Both the position numbers and the translations under genes were made by a program. Positions 25,273 to 34,241 of a stretch of DNA of 53,958 nucleotides are shown here, in pieces; within the stretch, counting starts at the first letter, position 1; each line of letters opens with the position of its first letter. This DNA is from JANXSG01 sp038203935 (GTDB lineage Bacteria > Armatimonadota > Chthonomonadetes > Chthonomonadales > Chthonomonadaceae). The DNA is taken from contig JBBRDM010000009.1 in NCBI GenBank assembly GCA_038203935.1, positions 1 to 53,958 on the forward strand, read 5' to 3'. The notes beneath the pieces are model-generated. The model saw nothing but the letters and a program-made list of their open reading frames with translations, made no database searches and was not told where the DNA came from.

Positions 25273-27543
25273 GTGAAAGCCATTCGCAGGAGTCCGGTCG
25301 CCCGTGCTACCATTTGGTTGCTGACGCTGGCGTTATGTTCGCCCATGATGATAGTGGGGCCACAATCTGCACAGGCACAAGCGCCGCAAGTGATAAGAGT
25401 ACTTTTGGCTAGTTTTATCAATAGATCTAGTCAAAGTGTTTCCGATCCGCTTGCAACCAATGCCACCGCGGCAGTAGAATCCGATTTAATCAACTCTGGC
25501 CAGGGTCGGTTTGATGTCATTCCTCGCAAAGAAGTACGCGTGGAAGCCAAGGCGATGGGTATGCGAGTACCCACATCCGATGAGCAGCCATTGAATTTGA
25601 ATCGCGATGATCTGCTTCGTTTAGCCAAACGGCTGAATGCAGATGCAATAGTTCAAGGGGAAGTCGCTTCCTTTGGTAATGTGAAAGCCCACGCAGTTGG
25701 CGTAGGTATGAGCGTGACCATATTGGATGTTGCTTCAATAGAACTCATTAATGGCGGCGCTGCCCGCTCCCAGGCTGCGCCAAGGCCGGGACAGGCAGAA
25801 TCCACGGATGACCTTACTACGAAAGCTGTAGAATATGCCAGCCAGGACGTTGTTCGACAGATAGTTCAGAGACAACTGGTAACTGCGACTGTACTCAACA
25901 TCAACGACCAGACAGTAATTCTGAATCGCGGCCTGCGAGATGGTGTAAAAGTAGGCGATGACCTTATCATACTTCGTGAAGGATCAGGCGGTCAAAAAGT
26001 TCGCGAAGGCAAAGTTCATATCGTTCGATCTTATGCTACAGACAGCGAAGCAGAGGTCAGCGAAAATGTAGGTGGTATTCATCCAGAAGACTATGCTCGA
26101 GTGCTATATCGACCCATGGTCTTCGCAGATGGCCCCATCCCGATGTTAAAATCCAGCGCTCCTAGATCTGCATTCAGCTTCGCAGCTGTTGGTACGACTT
26201 TCCTGGCCCTGGGCCTTGGAGTACTCGTATCGTCTGCAGCCAAGGGTGGACAGGCCTCGGTTACCAATGTAACTGCGGAAGCAACCACTGACGGTCTCAG
26301 CGCTCAAGTGCGTGTTACGTGGGGAGATAATATCTTCGGGCAAGCCGGAGTGCAGCAGTACCATATATGGCGTACCCCGGATTTCCCATATAATGTTACT
26401 GGATCTACAAATAACGGCACTGGTACCGGTACTGGAACTGGTACTGGAACTACGGTAGTAAGCGGCATCCCTGTTGGGACTTCCTCTCCTACAATCCGTT
26501 TCTTTACAGACCAGTCCTCTCCATTTGCCTATTTCAATAACGGAGTAGCAGTAACACTTGGGCCAATAAATGTTATTGGCAGCACCACTTCTCAGTCTTG
26601 TTTGGCGCCGGTTTTACCAGGTGCCGTTACCACTGGATTTACTCCGGGGCAGTCTTATAACTACCAGGTCTCTGCTTCCCTTGTCAGGCAGGTTGCCACT
26701 GTAGGTGCCAGTGGCGGCGGTACAGGTGGTGGCACTGGTGGTGGGACAGGAACCGGCACTGGTGGTGGTACAGGAACCGGCACTGGCGGCGGTACAGGAA
26801 CTGGCACTGGCGGCGGTACAGGAACAGGCACTGGCGGAGGCACAGGAACCGGTACTGGGGGTGGCAATGGTGGTGGCACAGGTACGGGAACTGGCGGAAC
26901 CTACTGCTTCGAGACCGATCCAGTTACTTCAGGACTCGTGACTCCTGTTAACCCGGTAATCTTAACCGCACCAGTACAGCAAGCCTCGACGGTCAATATC
27001 CAGCAGTTCAATCCGCAATGGACTTCGAGAGCTGGGGCAGATGTATTCCAGGTAGAAATATCGACGGACCGTAGTTTCTCAAATCCGTCAAGAATATTTA
27101 AAATTTCCGGAATATTCTCATCCTCACCTTCGGCTGATGGAGTACCACAATCCCTTCCGAATCCAGTGGACTTGCGAGTTCAGCCGGAACTTATGTTAGA
27201 CACCACCTTCGCGAACTTTGTGAACAACGTCGCTGGCGCTCCAACACCACAGTTGTTCATTCGAATAGGTGATAGACATGACGCCGATCAGCCAGGCCCG
27301 ATTAGCTGGTTTACGAAGAGTGCGACGGATAACGATAGAACATTCAGATATGTCTATACTATTCCTCGACAGTTCTCGCCGGCACAGACACCACCGCCAC
27401 CCCCAAGCAAGGCGGCTGCGCTTCTCAATAAACAAAATACAGGAAGAGCAGTGCTCAATGTGCCCGGTACACGTTCGGCCAGAATAAAAATCGGCCATAT
27501 CAATCCTATCGATCAGATATTGAACGGTCGTCGAGGAAGATAG
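25273..27543 (+). CDS. Exported CsgG/TolB-like protein with FlgT-like domain and Gly-Thr repeat linker
   Basis: The 756-residue protein begins at GTG 25273, eight bases after GAGGGAGGAG; an upstream ATG at 25216 would add 19 residues. After a signal peptide (about 12-36, ending AQAQA) comes a CsgG/TolB-N-like alpha/beta domain: IRVLLASFINRS, then SDLINSGQGRFDVIPRKEV, then LAKRLNADAIVQGEVASF. Residues about 205-270 resemble the FlgT C-terminal SH3-like domain (LNINDQTVILNRGLRDGVKVGDDLIIL). A single TM helix lies at about 300-320 (FAAVGTTFLALGLGVLV), then a fibronectin-like domain and Gly-Thr linkers of 12 and 62 residues. The C-terminal part has another beta domain and a basic end. It may be an outer-membrane assembly factor for the neighbouring surface proteins. 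Confidence 0.78.
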   Translation: MKAIRRSPVARATIWLLTLALCSPMMIVGPQSAQAQAPQVIRVLLASFINRSSQSVSDPLATNATAAVESDLINSGQGRFDVIPRKEVRVEAKAMGMRVPTSDEQPLNLNRDDLLRLAKRLNADAIVQGEVASFGNVKAHAVGVGMSVTILDVASIELINGGAARSQAAPRPGQAESTDDLTTKAVEYASQDVVRQIVQRQLVTATVLNINDQTVILNRGLRDGVKVGDDLIILREGSGGQKVREGKVHIVRSYATDSEAEVSENVGGIHPEDYARVLYRPMVFADGPIPMLKSSAPRSAFSFAAVGTTFLALGLGVLVSSAAKGGQASVTNVTAEATTDGLSAQVRVTWGDNIFGQAGVQQYHIWRTPDFPYNVTGSTNNGTGTGTGTGTGTTVVSGIPVGTSSPTIRFFTDQSSPFAYFNNGVAVTLGPINVIGSTTSQSCLAPVLPGAVTTGFTPGQSYNYQVSASLVRQVATVGASGGGTGGGTGGGTGTGTGGGTGTGTGGGTGTGTGGGTGTGTGGGTGTGTGGGNGGGTGTGTGGTYCFETDPVTSGLVTPVNPVILTAPVQQASTVNIQQFNPQWTSRAGADVFQVEISTDRSFSNPSRIFKISGIFSSSPSADGVPQSLPNPVDLRVQPELMLDTTFANFVNNVAGAPTPQLFIRIGDRHDADQPGPISWFTKSATDNDRTFRYVYTIPRQFSPAQTPPPPPSKAAALLNKQNTGRAVLNVPGTRSARIKIGHINPIDQILNGRRGR
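26415..26451 (+). repeat. Gly-Thr codon repeat (short)
   Basis: Alternating Gly and Thr codons inside the 25273 gene encode a flexible linker of about 12 residues. Codons vary at third positions, so it is selected as peptide and not only as DNA. Confidence 0.8.
26713..26898 (+). repeat. Gly/Gly-Thr codon repeat, 62 residues
   Basis: A tandem array of 18-base units encoding GGGTGT, with synonymous variation, lies inside the 25273 gene. The reverse strand gives an apparent Pro-Val-rich frame that is only a shadow. Confidence 0.88.
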
Positions 27544-27558
27544 TAGTAAAAGTCTGAT

Positions 27559-27586
27559 CTCCGGAAGTTAAACTTAACTTCCGGAG
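27559..27586 (+). terminator. Perfect 13-bp hairpin after the CsgG-like gene
   Basis: CTCCGGAAGTTAA and TTAACTTCCGGAG flank a two-base centre. It starts 15 bases after the stop. No T tract follows. Confidence 0.65.
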
Positions 27587-27710
27587 AGAGATCTTTGATT
27601 AATTCCGATTTCTGAAGTACTACATCACTATAACTATTTTATCCAGCCCCCCGCGCCCGGTTATTTTGCGTGGCGGACCTATTCTTCACCCGCCCGGCTA
27701 AGGAGTAATT

Positions 27711-30700
27711 ATGATGGACTGCAAGCCCTGGCTTCGGCAAGTTAGCCGGCTGTCCCTATTTCTGTTAATATTCACATCGTTTGCACTCGGCAGATCAAAC
27801 GCGGATGTCCGACCGAGCACAGTACCAGGTGAATTGGTACTGCTTACTCAGCCAGGAACGCCTATTGCTGACGTAAATGCGCTTGCAGCGAACGTGAACG
27901 CTGTCAAAGTCACTCCTTTGCTTCTGGCGGACTGCTATAAATTAGACCTGCCGGATAAGCAAAATCAGATGGCTAGCGCGGCTGCAATAACATTGTTAAA
28001 AGCAGATCCTCGGGTCCGGCACATTGCTGCAAACAGAATTTACTATCCCCACCAGTCAGCTACAAAAGAGCCTAACGATCCTAGGTATGTTTCTGGGGAG
28101 CAGTGGAATTTAAAATTAATTAACTGTCCACAAGCCTGGGCGCTTCAAACTGGTGCAGCGGGAGTTACTCTGGGATGGATAGATTCTGGTTATGATCCGA
28201 AACACGAAGATATCCTTGGCCGTTTTCATCCAGCAAGCTTTGATGTGGTAGATAAAGATACTGATATCACCGCGGATGGTGTGGGTGGTGAACCGACACA
28301 TGGCACTTCGACATCAAGCATTGCCGTTGCAAATTCTAATAATGGAATTGGTATAGCGGGTATCTGTTGGTCGAATGTTCTATGCCTAGCGCTTAAAATA
28401 CAGTCAAAAGGCGTAGCAAGTTTAGACGGAACAGCGATTATAAATTCTTATGCTTTCATGGCTGCTCATAAATTGCAATACAACATCGTCGCAGTTAATA
28501 TGAGCTATGGCGGACAAGGCAATCCTAACGATACCAGTGACCCGGAATATATTGGAATTAAAAACTGCGTAGATCAAGGTATCTTGATGGTTGCATCGGC
28601 TGGAAATAGCGGTGCTACTGCCACGCCGGATAACACCCAGCAGCTTCCATCAGGCTTACCTTTTGTAACTTCTGTTGGTGCAGTTGGTCCGACAGGTAAA
28701 CGTTCCTATTATTCAAGTTATGGAAAAGTGGATATCGCTGCTCCTGGTGGTGATCAGTCGAGTGCTATAAAAGATGGTTTATTAACTTTTGACCAAAATA
28801 GCACCTACAACTTTTTTCAGGGAACTTCAGGCGCGGCTCCGCATGTAGTGGGTGTCCTTGGATTGATGATGTCTCAGCCCGGAGTTACCTCGACGCAGGC
28901 TTTAGCGGCGATTAAATCCACTGCAAATACCACGGGATTGGGACTGAGCACACTTCCAGATGCTAAATATGGCTTTGGACTAATAGATGCCTATGCGGCT
29001 CTTTCTAAGGTCTCTGTCAGTGCGACAATTCTCTCTCCAGATGGTGTGGATGCTTCTGGTAACTCATCCACTACGAGTGGTGTTCCTCCAGTCGTATCTA
29101 CTTTCAGGCCGGGTTTTAAAATTCAAATCAACAATGCTCCGCTGGCAGATGTAAGTGTATCCATTGACGGCGGGCCGCTGCAGCCGGCAGCAATTGCTGG
29201 AAGTGTTGTATCTGGTGTAACATCAGGTGCAAATCCAAGCTATTTGCTAGATATTCGATTTAGATTTCCAACAACTGCGCCATTTCAGCATACTATAGTG
29301 GTAACAGCGACAAATCCAAGTACGAATGTTTCCAGTACGGCTACTCGTGTAATCACACTGCAGCCCTTTAGTTTCAATGCCGGTCTTACAACACTCTCAA
29401 TTCCGTACTATGAAACTCAGGCCGATTCACCCACTGGTACTCAGAGAACCGCCAGCCAGATACTTGGCAGCGGGACAACACTCTACCGATACAATCCTGC
29501 TTATCCGATACCCTTTCAGTATGATGTATATACAGATGATCCTGTGGAAATCAAAAACTGGACTGGAGTAAAATTTGATGCGCCGCTGCCAGCAAGTCCT
29601 CTCCATCCCTTAGCGGATGCTTTCCGACCCGCTGACGCCAATGTGCCGACGGAAGATGCCTCAGGAAATACTACGGCGGCATCAACAGGTACACACCCGC
29701 TTCCAGTAGGCCTGGGATTCTTCGCGAGATCGAGCAGTGTTACTCCTATCTATAGTTTTGGCGATGACTTTACTGCAAATCCATTTTTGCTTCCACTGCA
29801 TGAAGGATGGAATTTAATCGGTAACCCGTTCAATTTTTCGGTGCCGTTTAATACGCTTTTGGTTCAATCTGCTAATGGGGTAAACATTCCCATTCAGCAG
29901 GCAGTCGATCAGAAAATGATTTCACCAGTCATATACCGATACGTTGATGGGGACATAGAGTATCATACTCTTCCCGATGGTTTGCTTACTCCGTGGGGTG
30001 CGCAGTGGGTTTATGTCCCGGCGAAAATTCCTGCACATCCTGTCTATTCTACGACGCTTACCCTGGTGGTTCCGCCATCAAATGCTGGAAATAGTAATTC
30101 GAAAGCCGCTGCGTTAGTTAGAAAAACTACTTCTATCACGCGATCTGCTGCCGTTACTGGCATACCTGTTTCTACAAAAGTCGTCGGAACAGGAAGCTGG
30201 ATACTTCAGCTGAGCGCCCGCTCCAACAATCTCAAGGATACTTACAACTTTGTTGGGATGTCTGCAAACAGTAACGATGGTTCTACGGCGGGAAGAGTAG
30301 CAAAGCCCCCATTGATGGCTCCGTTCGTATTTTTGGGCATCAGCCATGCTGATGAACCGGCTACACTATTTGCTCAGGATATTAGATCGACCAGCGGTGC
30401 GAAATCATGGGATATCAATGTTGCTACGGATCAGAAGAATAGCGATGTGACCTTGAACTGGGGCAATACGAAACTGATTCCTCGAAACTACAGACTAATG
30501 CTTGTTGATAAAACCAGCGGCACAACGACGGACCTGCGTAAGAACAGTTCCTACGTTTTCCATACCACTGCTGCGGGTGGAACCAGATCATTCACACTAA
30601 ATGCAGTTCCATCTCAGCTAACGGGCAGAGCGCTCCTTACGAATTTCTTTATCAATCCATCCAGGAGCATAGGCGGACGTGGTTCGGCTGCCTACGAGAT

Positions 30701-30944
30701 TGGATATACGGTCTCCTCCGATGTAACCGTAGATGCCTCCATTCTAAGCAGCTCAGGACGTGTGCTTACGAAATTGGGTTCATCACGTGCAGTAGGTGTA
30801 GGTGATAATCACCTTATATGGAACGGCGCCGATCAATCTGGAAAAACGTTACCCGCAGGGGCGTATGTTGTTCGCCTTAAGGTTATGACGTCCGATGGTG
30901 AAATAACTCAGGAAACACGACCGCTGCTGGTTAGCGGCAGGTAG
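27711..30944 (+). CDS. Secreted subtilisin-like serine protease (S8) with shared C-terminal modules
   Basis: The 1077-residue protein has a signal peptide (about 8-27) and a fervidolysin-like prodomain (VPGELVLLTQPGTPIADVNALA). A subtilase domain follows at about 120-430 with all three catalytic residues: Asp in LGWIDSGYD, His in THGTSTSSIA and Ser in GTSGAAPHVVG, plus the oxyanion Asn in VASAGNSG. An Ig-like domain, then EGWNLIGNPFNF near residue 702, the QDIRS...WDINV...VTLNWGN sandwich, and a FlgD-like Ig domain (NHLIWNGADQSGKTLPAGAYVVRLKV) finish it. The C-terminal chain matches the 19250 and 31158 proteins. ATG 27711 has AAGGAG upstream. It may mature its neighbours; the target is unknown. 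Confidence 0.92.
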   Translation: MMDCKPWLRQVSRLSLFLLIFTSFALGRSNADVRPSTVPGELVLLTQPGTPIADVNALAANVNAVKVTPLLLADCYKLDLPDKQNQMASAAAITLLKADPRVRHIAANRIYYPHQSATKEPNDPRYVSGEQWNLKLINCPQAWALQTGAAGVTLGWIDSGYDPKHEDILGRFHPASFDVVDKDTDITADGVGGEPTHGTSTSSIAVANSNNGIGIAGICWSNVLCLALKIQSKGVASLDGTAIINSYAFMAAHKLQYNIVAVNMSYGGQGNPNDTSDPEYIGIKNCVDQGILMVASAGNSGATATPDNTQQLPSGLPFVTSVGAVGPTGKRSYYSSYGKVDIAAPGGDQSSAIKDGLLTFDQNSTYNFFQGTSGAAPHVVGVLGLMMSQPGVTSTQALAAIKSTANTTGLGLSTLPDAKYGFGLIDAYAALSKVSVSATILSPDGVDASGNSSTTSGVPPVVSTFRPGFKIQINNAPLADVSVSIDGGPLQPAAIAGSVVSGVTSGANPSYLLDIRFRFPTTAPFQHTIVVTATNPSTNVSSTATRVITLQPFSFNAGLTTLSIPYYETQADSPTGTQRTASQILGSGTTLYRYNPAYPIPFQYDVYTDDPVEIKNWTGVKFDAPLPASPLHPLADAFRPADANVPTEDASGNTTAASTGTHPLPVGLGFFARSSSVTPIYSFGDDFTANPFLLPLHEGWNLIGNPFNFSVPFNTLLVQSANGVNIPIQQAVDQKMISPVIYRYVDGDIEYHTLPDGLLTPWGAQWVYVPAKIPAHPVYSTTLTLVVPPSNAGNSNSKAAALVRKTTSITRSAAVTGIPVSTKVVGTGSWILQLSARSNNLKDTYNFVGMSANSNDGSTAGRVAKPPLMAPFVFLGISHADEPATLFAQDIRSTSGAKSWDINVATDQKNSDVTLNWGNTKLIPRNYRLMLVDKTSGTTTDLRKNSSYVFHTTAAGGTRSFTLNAVPSQLTGRALLTNFFINPSRSIGGRGSAAYEIGYTVSSDVTVDASILSSSGRVLTKLGSSRAVGVGDNHLIWNGADQSGKTLPAGAYVVRLKVMTSDGEITQETRPLLVSGR

Positions 30945-30955
30945 CATGTAATACG

Positions 30956-30979
30956 GGGATTGAATTCTATTTCAATCCC
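30956..30979 (+). terminator. Perfect 9-bp hairpin after the subtilase gene
   Basis: GGGATTGAA and TTCAATCCC flank a six-base loop. A second stem, CTTCATG/CATGAAG with a four-base loop, follows at 30994-31011. Confidence 0.65.
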
Positions 30980-31157
30980 TCACTTTCCACAGACTTCATG
31001 CTCTCATGAAGACTGTATCATTCGATTAAAGTGCGTTCATTAATCTATATCAATACCCCGGATATCTATCCGGACGCACATTTGGCCTTTTAAATCATCT
31101 GTAGTGGCCCCCCAGCCGCAACAAGTTTCGATTCAAGTCAATAGGGAGGAGTTCCGC

Positions 31158-34100
31158 ATGGGGTGGAATCCATCTGTAATTATTAATAAAAGTGTAATCA
31201 GCCGCGCGGTTCTTACACTTACACTCGCTGGAATAACCGGCTTGTCCAGCCTGGCTCAAACTACAACTACCAGCGTGTATAACACCATCTCTAACACGTA
31301 CCTTAGTTTGAGCGTTGGGGTGAGCGCTGATGTAGCAGGCTTTATCAGGCTATCTACGGTAACCAATAATACGTCTGATCCAAATCAGACCATATTGACG
31401 CCTCCAGCGCCACGAGCCACTACGACTGGGACTGGAACAGGTACAGGGACCGGCACAGGTACTGGAACGACAACTACGGTAACTGTCGATACTCCGGTGG
31501 GTACAGCGTTTCACATCCGTGTAAATGGTGGTGTGAATAACTTTGCTAACGGTGGTTTTGACTACGTATTTGGTGAAGAAGGTACTAAAGGTATCTGGAT
31601 AGTTCCTCCTACTATGGTTGGGAATCATATGGAGGCGCGATGGTCCACTTTACCCTTTACAATTGGAACGACCACGGGTACAGGCACTGGAACGGGCACG
31701 GGTACAGGAACGGGAACCGGAACGACTGGGGTGCTCATTGATTCTGCTATCGAAGTAGATTTGATAGCTACCTTGATCCATGACACCTGCCGTTTTCAAT
31801 TCAACATCATTAATAAAAGCCCTGGATCAACTAAAACGATTTCAGCAGCTTTTATACAGGATATCGTAGTCAGTCCTAACGGAGCTGGGTTCAGCACAAA
31901 GGATGGCCCGCTTCGAATCCCGAACTATCCTTACCTACACGCTGAAACGGTTCTTACAGGGAGCCAGGTTCCGCGCATATGGGAAACATTTGACCAGCTT
32001 TCTGCATCTACTCCCACGAAGGCAGCAGTCATACACTCTATTAGAGGTACGCTAAAGCCCTCTAATTCAACTCAAACTGATCCTACTGCTCCATCCCGGT
32101 TTGCATATGGTGAAGTGGATTTGCTCAGTCTTTTCCTGTACGATTTCGTACCCGATCCAACCATATTCCTAGATAAGACGACAGTAAATGGAATTGGAAA
32201 TGGTGCTGTAGGGCTATTCTGGGACAATCAAACACTCGGGCCTGCTCAGATGCGTCCGCTGACTACTTATATCGGACAATCCACTACTGAAAGCGATTTC
32301 TCAGCTCCGATGTCGCTTAGTGTCAGCGCGCCGATTGCTCTTGGCGTACTGTTAGATCCAAATAATAACACTACCACGGTAAATCCGAGCACCTTTACTA
32401 TTTCGGCGTACGTTCAGAACCTTACTGAACTGTCTACAAATGCTTCACTGACACTTGGCCCTGTAAGTGTTTTCCTGCAGCTGCCAAAAGGCCTGAAGTT
32501 GAGCGATCCGACTGATTCGGCTACTAGAACTCTAGCAAGTCTGTCAACCGGTACGGAAACAGCCGTTCAGTGGGAAGTAGCTCCTGATCCGAGCGCTGGC
32601 AGTAATGCACATGGCAATCTGACCTTCTCAGTAACAGCTACCGATGCCATTACTAAAACAGGCAAGGTTGTTCAGAGAAGTATTGAAGTGCCTGCGCCGT
32701 TGTCTTTAACGCTTACAGGAAATGACGTTGGCAAAGGGTTGTTTGAAATGATTACCCTGCCGCTTCAATTTGGAAGCGATTCGCCATCAACAATCCTGGG
32801 ACTGAGCTCTAACCCGCCTGATTTTGATCTGGTGCGTTATAATCCGACGGTTGGTCACTACGAGCCCGTAAACACATTCCAGCCCGGTTTTGCTTACTGG
32901 CTGCGAAGTAACCTGCCTGCATCTGATGCTCGCAATGTGATTACGCTTAACCCGGTCAAGTATCATCCGGTAACGGATCAAGTTCAGCCTGTAACGACTC
33001 CATTCACTGTTTCTTATCCGCGAGGATGGAACCAGATTGGGAATCCTTATATATACGGAATACGATTCTCAGAAATACAGATCTACGACACCGATACTCA
33101 GCAGTTCGCTGATATAGAGACAGCTTCGGACAACGTGCATCAGTGGATACTTCCTGCCGTATATCTTTACGACACCTCAAATCCTAATCCATCAAACTGG
33201 GGATACACCCTTTTCGATAATCTAGGATTTATCATGCAGCCGTTCCAGGGTTACTGGATCTATTGTAAAAAGTCAACTCTGCAGTTCATATACAACGGTA
33301 CAGATACTCCCGGAATTTCTGTGAGTACTGCGCAGGTTATCACTCCAAGCCTGACCAAAAGTGCCAGCCTGGGTTCCACTCTTGGCAGAAGTACATCCAA
33401 CAACTGGAGACTGCGACTGGCTGCTAAAGGAACCTCAAGTTCTGACACCTACACCTATATTGGAGTAGCGCCTAAGGCTACCGATGGTTCCGATATATAC
33501 AAATACGATAAGCCGCCTGTAATGTCTAATCAAGTAACCATGGAGATTAGTCATCCGGAGTGGAAAACAGGTTCAGGAAGATATGCGCAGGATCTTAGAT
33601 CTCCAGTGATGAACCGTAAGACATGGGATATCATTGTAAGATCGGCCAAGCCGAAAGAATCGGTAACAATTTCCTGGCCGGATATCGCAGCAAGTGTACC
33701 GAGAAGTTATGCGCTCACTCTGCTCGATCCCAGTACAAACACGCGAAGAAATCTACTGGGAACAAGCTCGTACGTGGTTCAAACTGGCGCAGATGGCACA
33801 CAGCATATTCAGCTCATTGCTGAGCCTCAGCATGGTGCAGGTATGGCTAGAATTGTATCCCTGGAAGTTGTCCCGAATGGTCAGGCTTCCTCAGGCCGGG
33901 CTGTTCAAAGTGTATCCATTCACTGTACACTCACCCAGGCTGCCGATGTGAATATTGCAATTCATGATAGCAAAGGCAGAACAATTCGGAATCTCATACC
34001 ATCTACCCGGGCCGCTACCGGCAGCACTTCGAGTGACGTCAGCGCAATTTGGGACCTTAAAGATCAAAAAGGTGTCGTACTTTCTTCCGGATTGTACAAT

Positions 34101-34172
34101 GTCCAGGTATCTGCAGTTGCGACAGATGGCCGGCGATCAACTCAGACACTTCCATACCTCATCGCAAGATAG
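31158..34172 (+). CDS. Large secreted protein with Gly-Thr linkers and the shared C-terminal modules
   Basis: The start ATG 31158 follows GGGAGGAG by six bases; an upstream GTG at 31104 is unlikely. The 1004-residue product has a signal peptide (about 12-33, ending SSLAQ). The N-terminal part is a beta-rich domain of no known family, interrupted by two Gly-Thr linkers at about residues 90-105 and 170-190. A middle Ig-like segment follows (FTISAYVQNLTEL...VQWEVAPDPS). Then come RGWNQIGNPYIYGI near residue 624, the sandwich QDLRSPVMNRKTWDIIV...VTISWPDIAASVPRSYALTLLD, and the FlgD-like Ig domain (AIWDLKDQKGVVLSSGLYNVQV). The C-terminal half is paralogous to the genes at 19250 and 27711. Function is unknown; a structural or adhesive surface role is inferred. 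Confidence 0.8.
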   Translation: MGWNPSVIINKSVISRAVLTLTLAGITGLSSLAQTTTTSVYNTISNTYLSLSVGVSADVAGFIRLSTVTNNTSDPNQTILTPPAPRATTTGTGTGTGTGTGTGTTTTVTVDTPVGTAFHIRVNGGVNNFANGGFDYVFGEEGTKGIWIVPPTMVGNHMEARWSTLPFTIGTTTGTGTGTGTGTGTGTGTTGVLIDSAIEVDLIATLIHDTCRFQFNIINKSPGSTKTISAAFIQDIVVSPNGAGFSTKDGPLRIPNYPYLHAETVLTGSQVPRIWETFDQLSASTPTKAAVIHSIRGTLKPSNSTQTDPTAPSRFAYGEVDLLSLFLYDFVPDPTIFLDKTTVNGIGNGAVGLFWDNQTLGPAQMRPLTTYIGQSTTESDFSAPMSLSVSAPIALGVLLDPNNNTTTVNPSTFTISAYVQNLTELSTNASLTLGPVSVFLQLPKGLKLSDPTDSATRTLASLSTGTETAVQWEVAPDPSAGSNAHGNLTFSVTATDAITKTGKVVQRSIEVPAPLSLTLTGNDVGKGLFEMITLPLQFGSDSPSTILGLSSNPPDFDLVRYNPTVGHYEPVNTFQPGFAYWLRSNLPASDARNVITLNPVKYHPVTDQVQPVTTPFTVSYPRGWNQIGNPYIYGIRFSEIQIYDTDTQQFADIETASDNVHQWILPAVYLYDTSNPNPSNWGYTLFDNLGFIMQPFQGYWIYCKKSTLQFIYNGTDTPGISVSTAQVITPSLTKSASLGSTLGRSTSNNWRLRLAAKGTSSSDTYTYIGVAPKATDGSDIYKYDKPPVMSNQVTMEISHPEWKTGSGRYAQDLRSPVMNRKTWDIIVRSAKPKESVTISWPDIAASVPRSYALTLLDPSTNTRRNLLGTSSYVVQTGADGTQHIQLIAEPQHGAGMARIVSLEVVPNGQASSGRAVQSVSIHCTLTQAADVNIAIHDSKGRTIRNLIPSTRAATGSTSSDVSAIWDLKDQKGVVLSSGLYNVQVSAVATDGRRSTQTLPYLIAR
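31422..31475 (+). repeat. Gly-Thr codon repeat 1 of the 31158 gene
   Basis: Alternating Gly and Thr codons flanked by Thr runs encode TTTGTGTGTGTGTGTTTT. The DNA units vary synonymously. Confidence 0.8.
31664..31730 (+). repeat. Gly-Thr codon repeat 2 of the 31158 gene
   Basis: A second Gly-Thr array lies about 240 bases after the first, again inside the N-terminal beta domain. Confidence 0.8.
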
Positions 34173-34180
34173 TGTAATAG

Positions 34181-34217
34181 TTCAGACTTCTGCATACCCA
34201 TTATGCAGAAGTCTGAA
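34181..34217 (+). terminator. Perfect 16-bp hairpin after the 31158 gene
   Basis: TTCAGACTTCTGCATA and TATGCAGAAGTCTGAA pair perfectly around a five-base loop, eight bases after the stop. It is the longest perfect stem in the window. Confidence 0.7.
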
Positions 34218-34241
34218 CGTTTGCATCCTTGTAAATGAAAT

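Noticed and set aside
26661..26879. Pro-Val-rich open frame on the minus strand
   Set aside because: It is the antisense reading of the Gly-Thr codon array in the 25273 gene, with no ribosome site.
26713..26898. Possible CRISPR-like tandem repeat
   Set aside because: Units are contiguous 18-mers without spacers, in frame inside a gene, and vary at synonymous positions.
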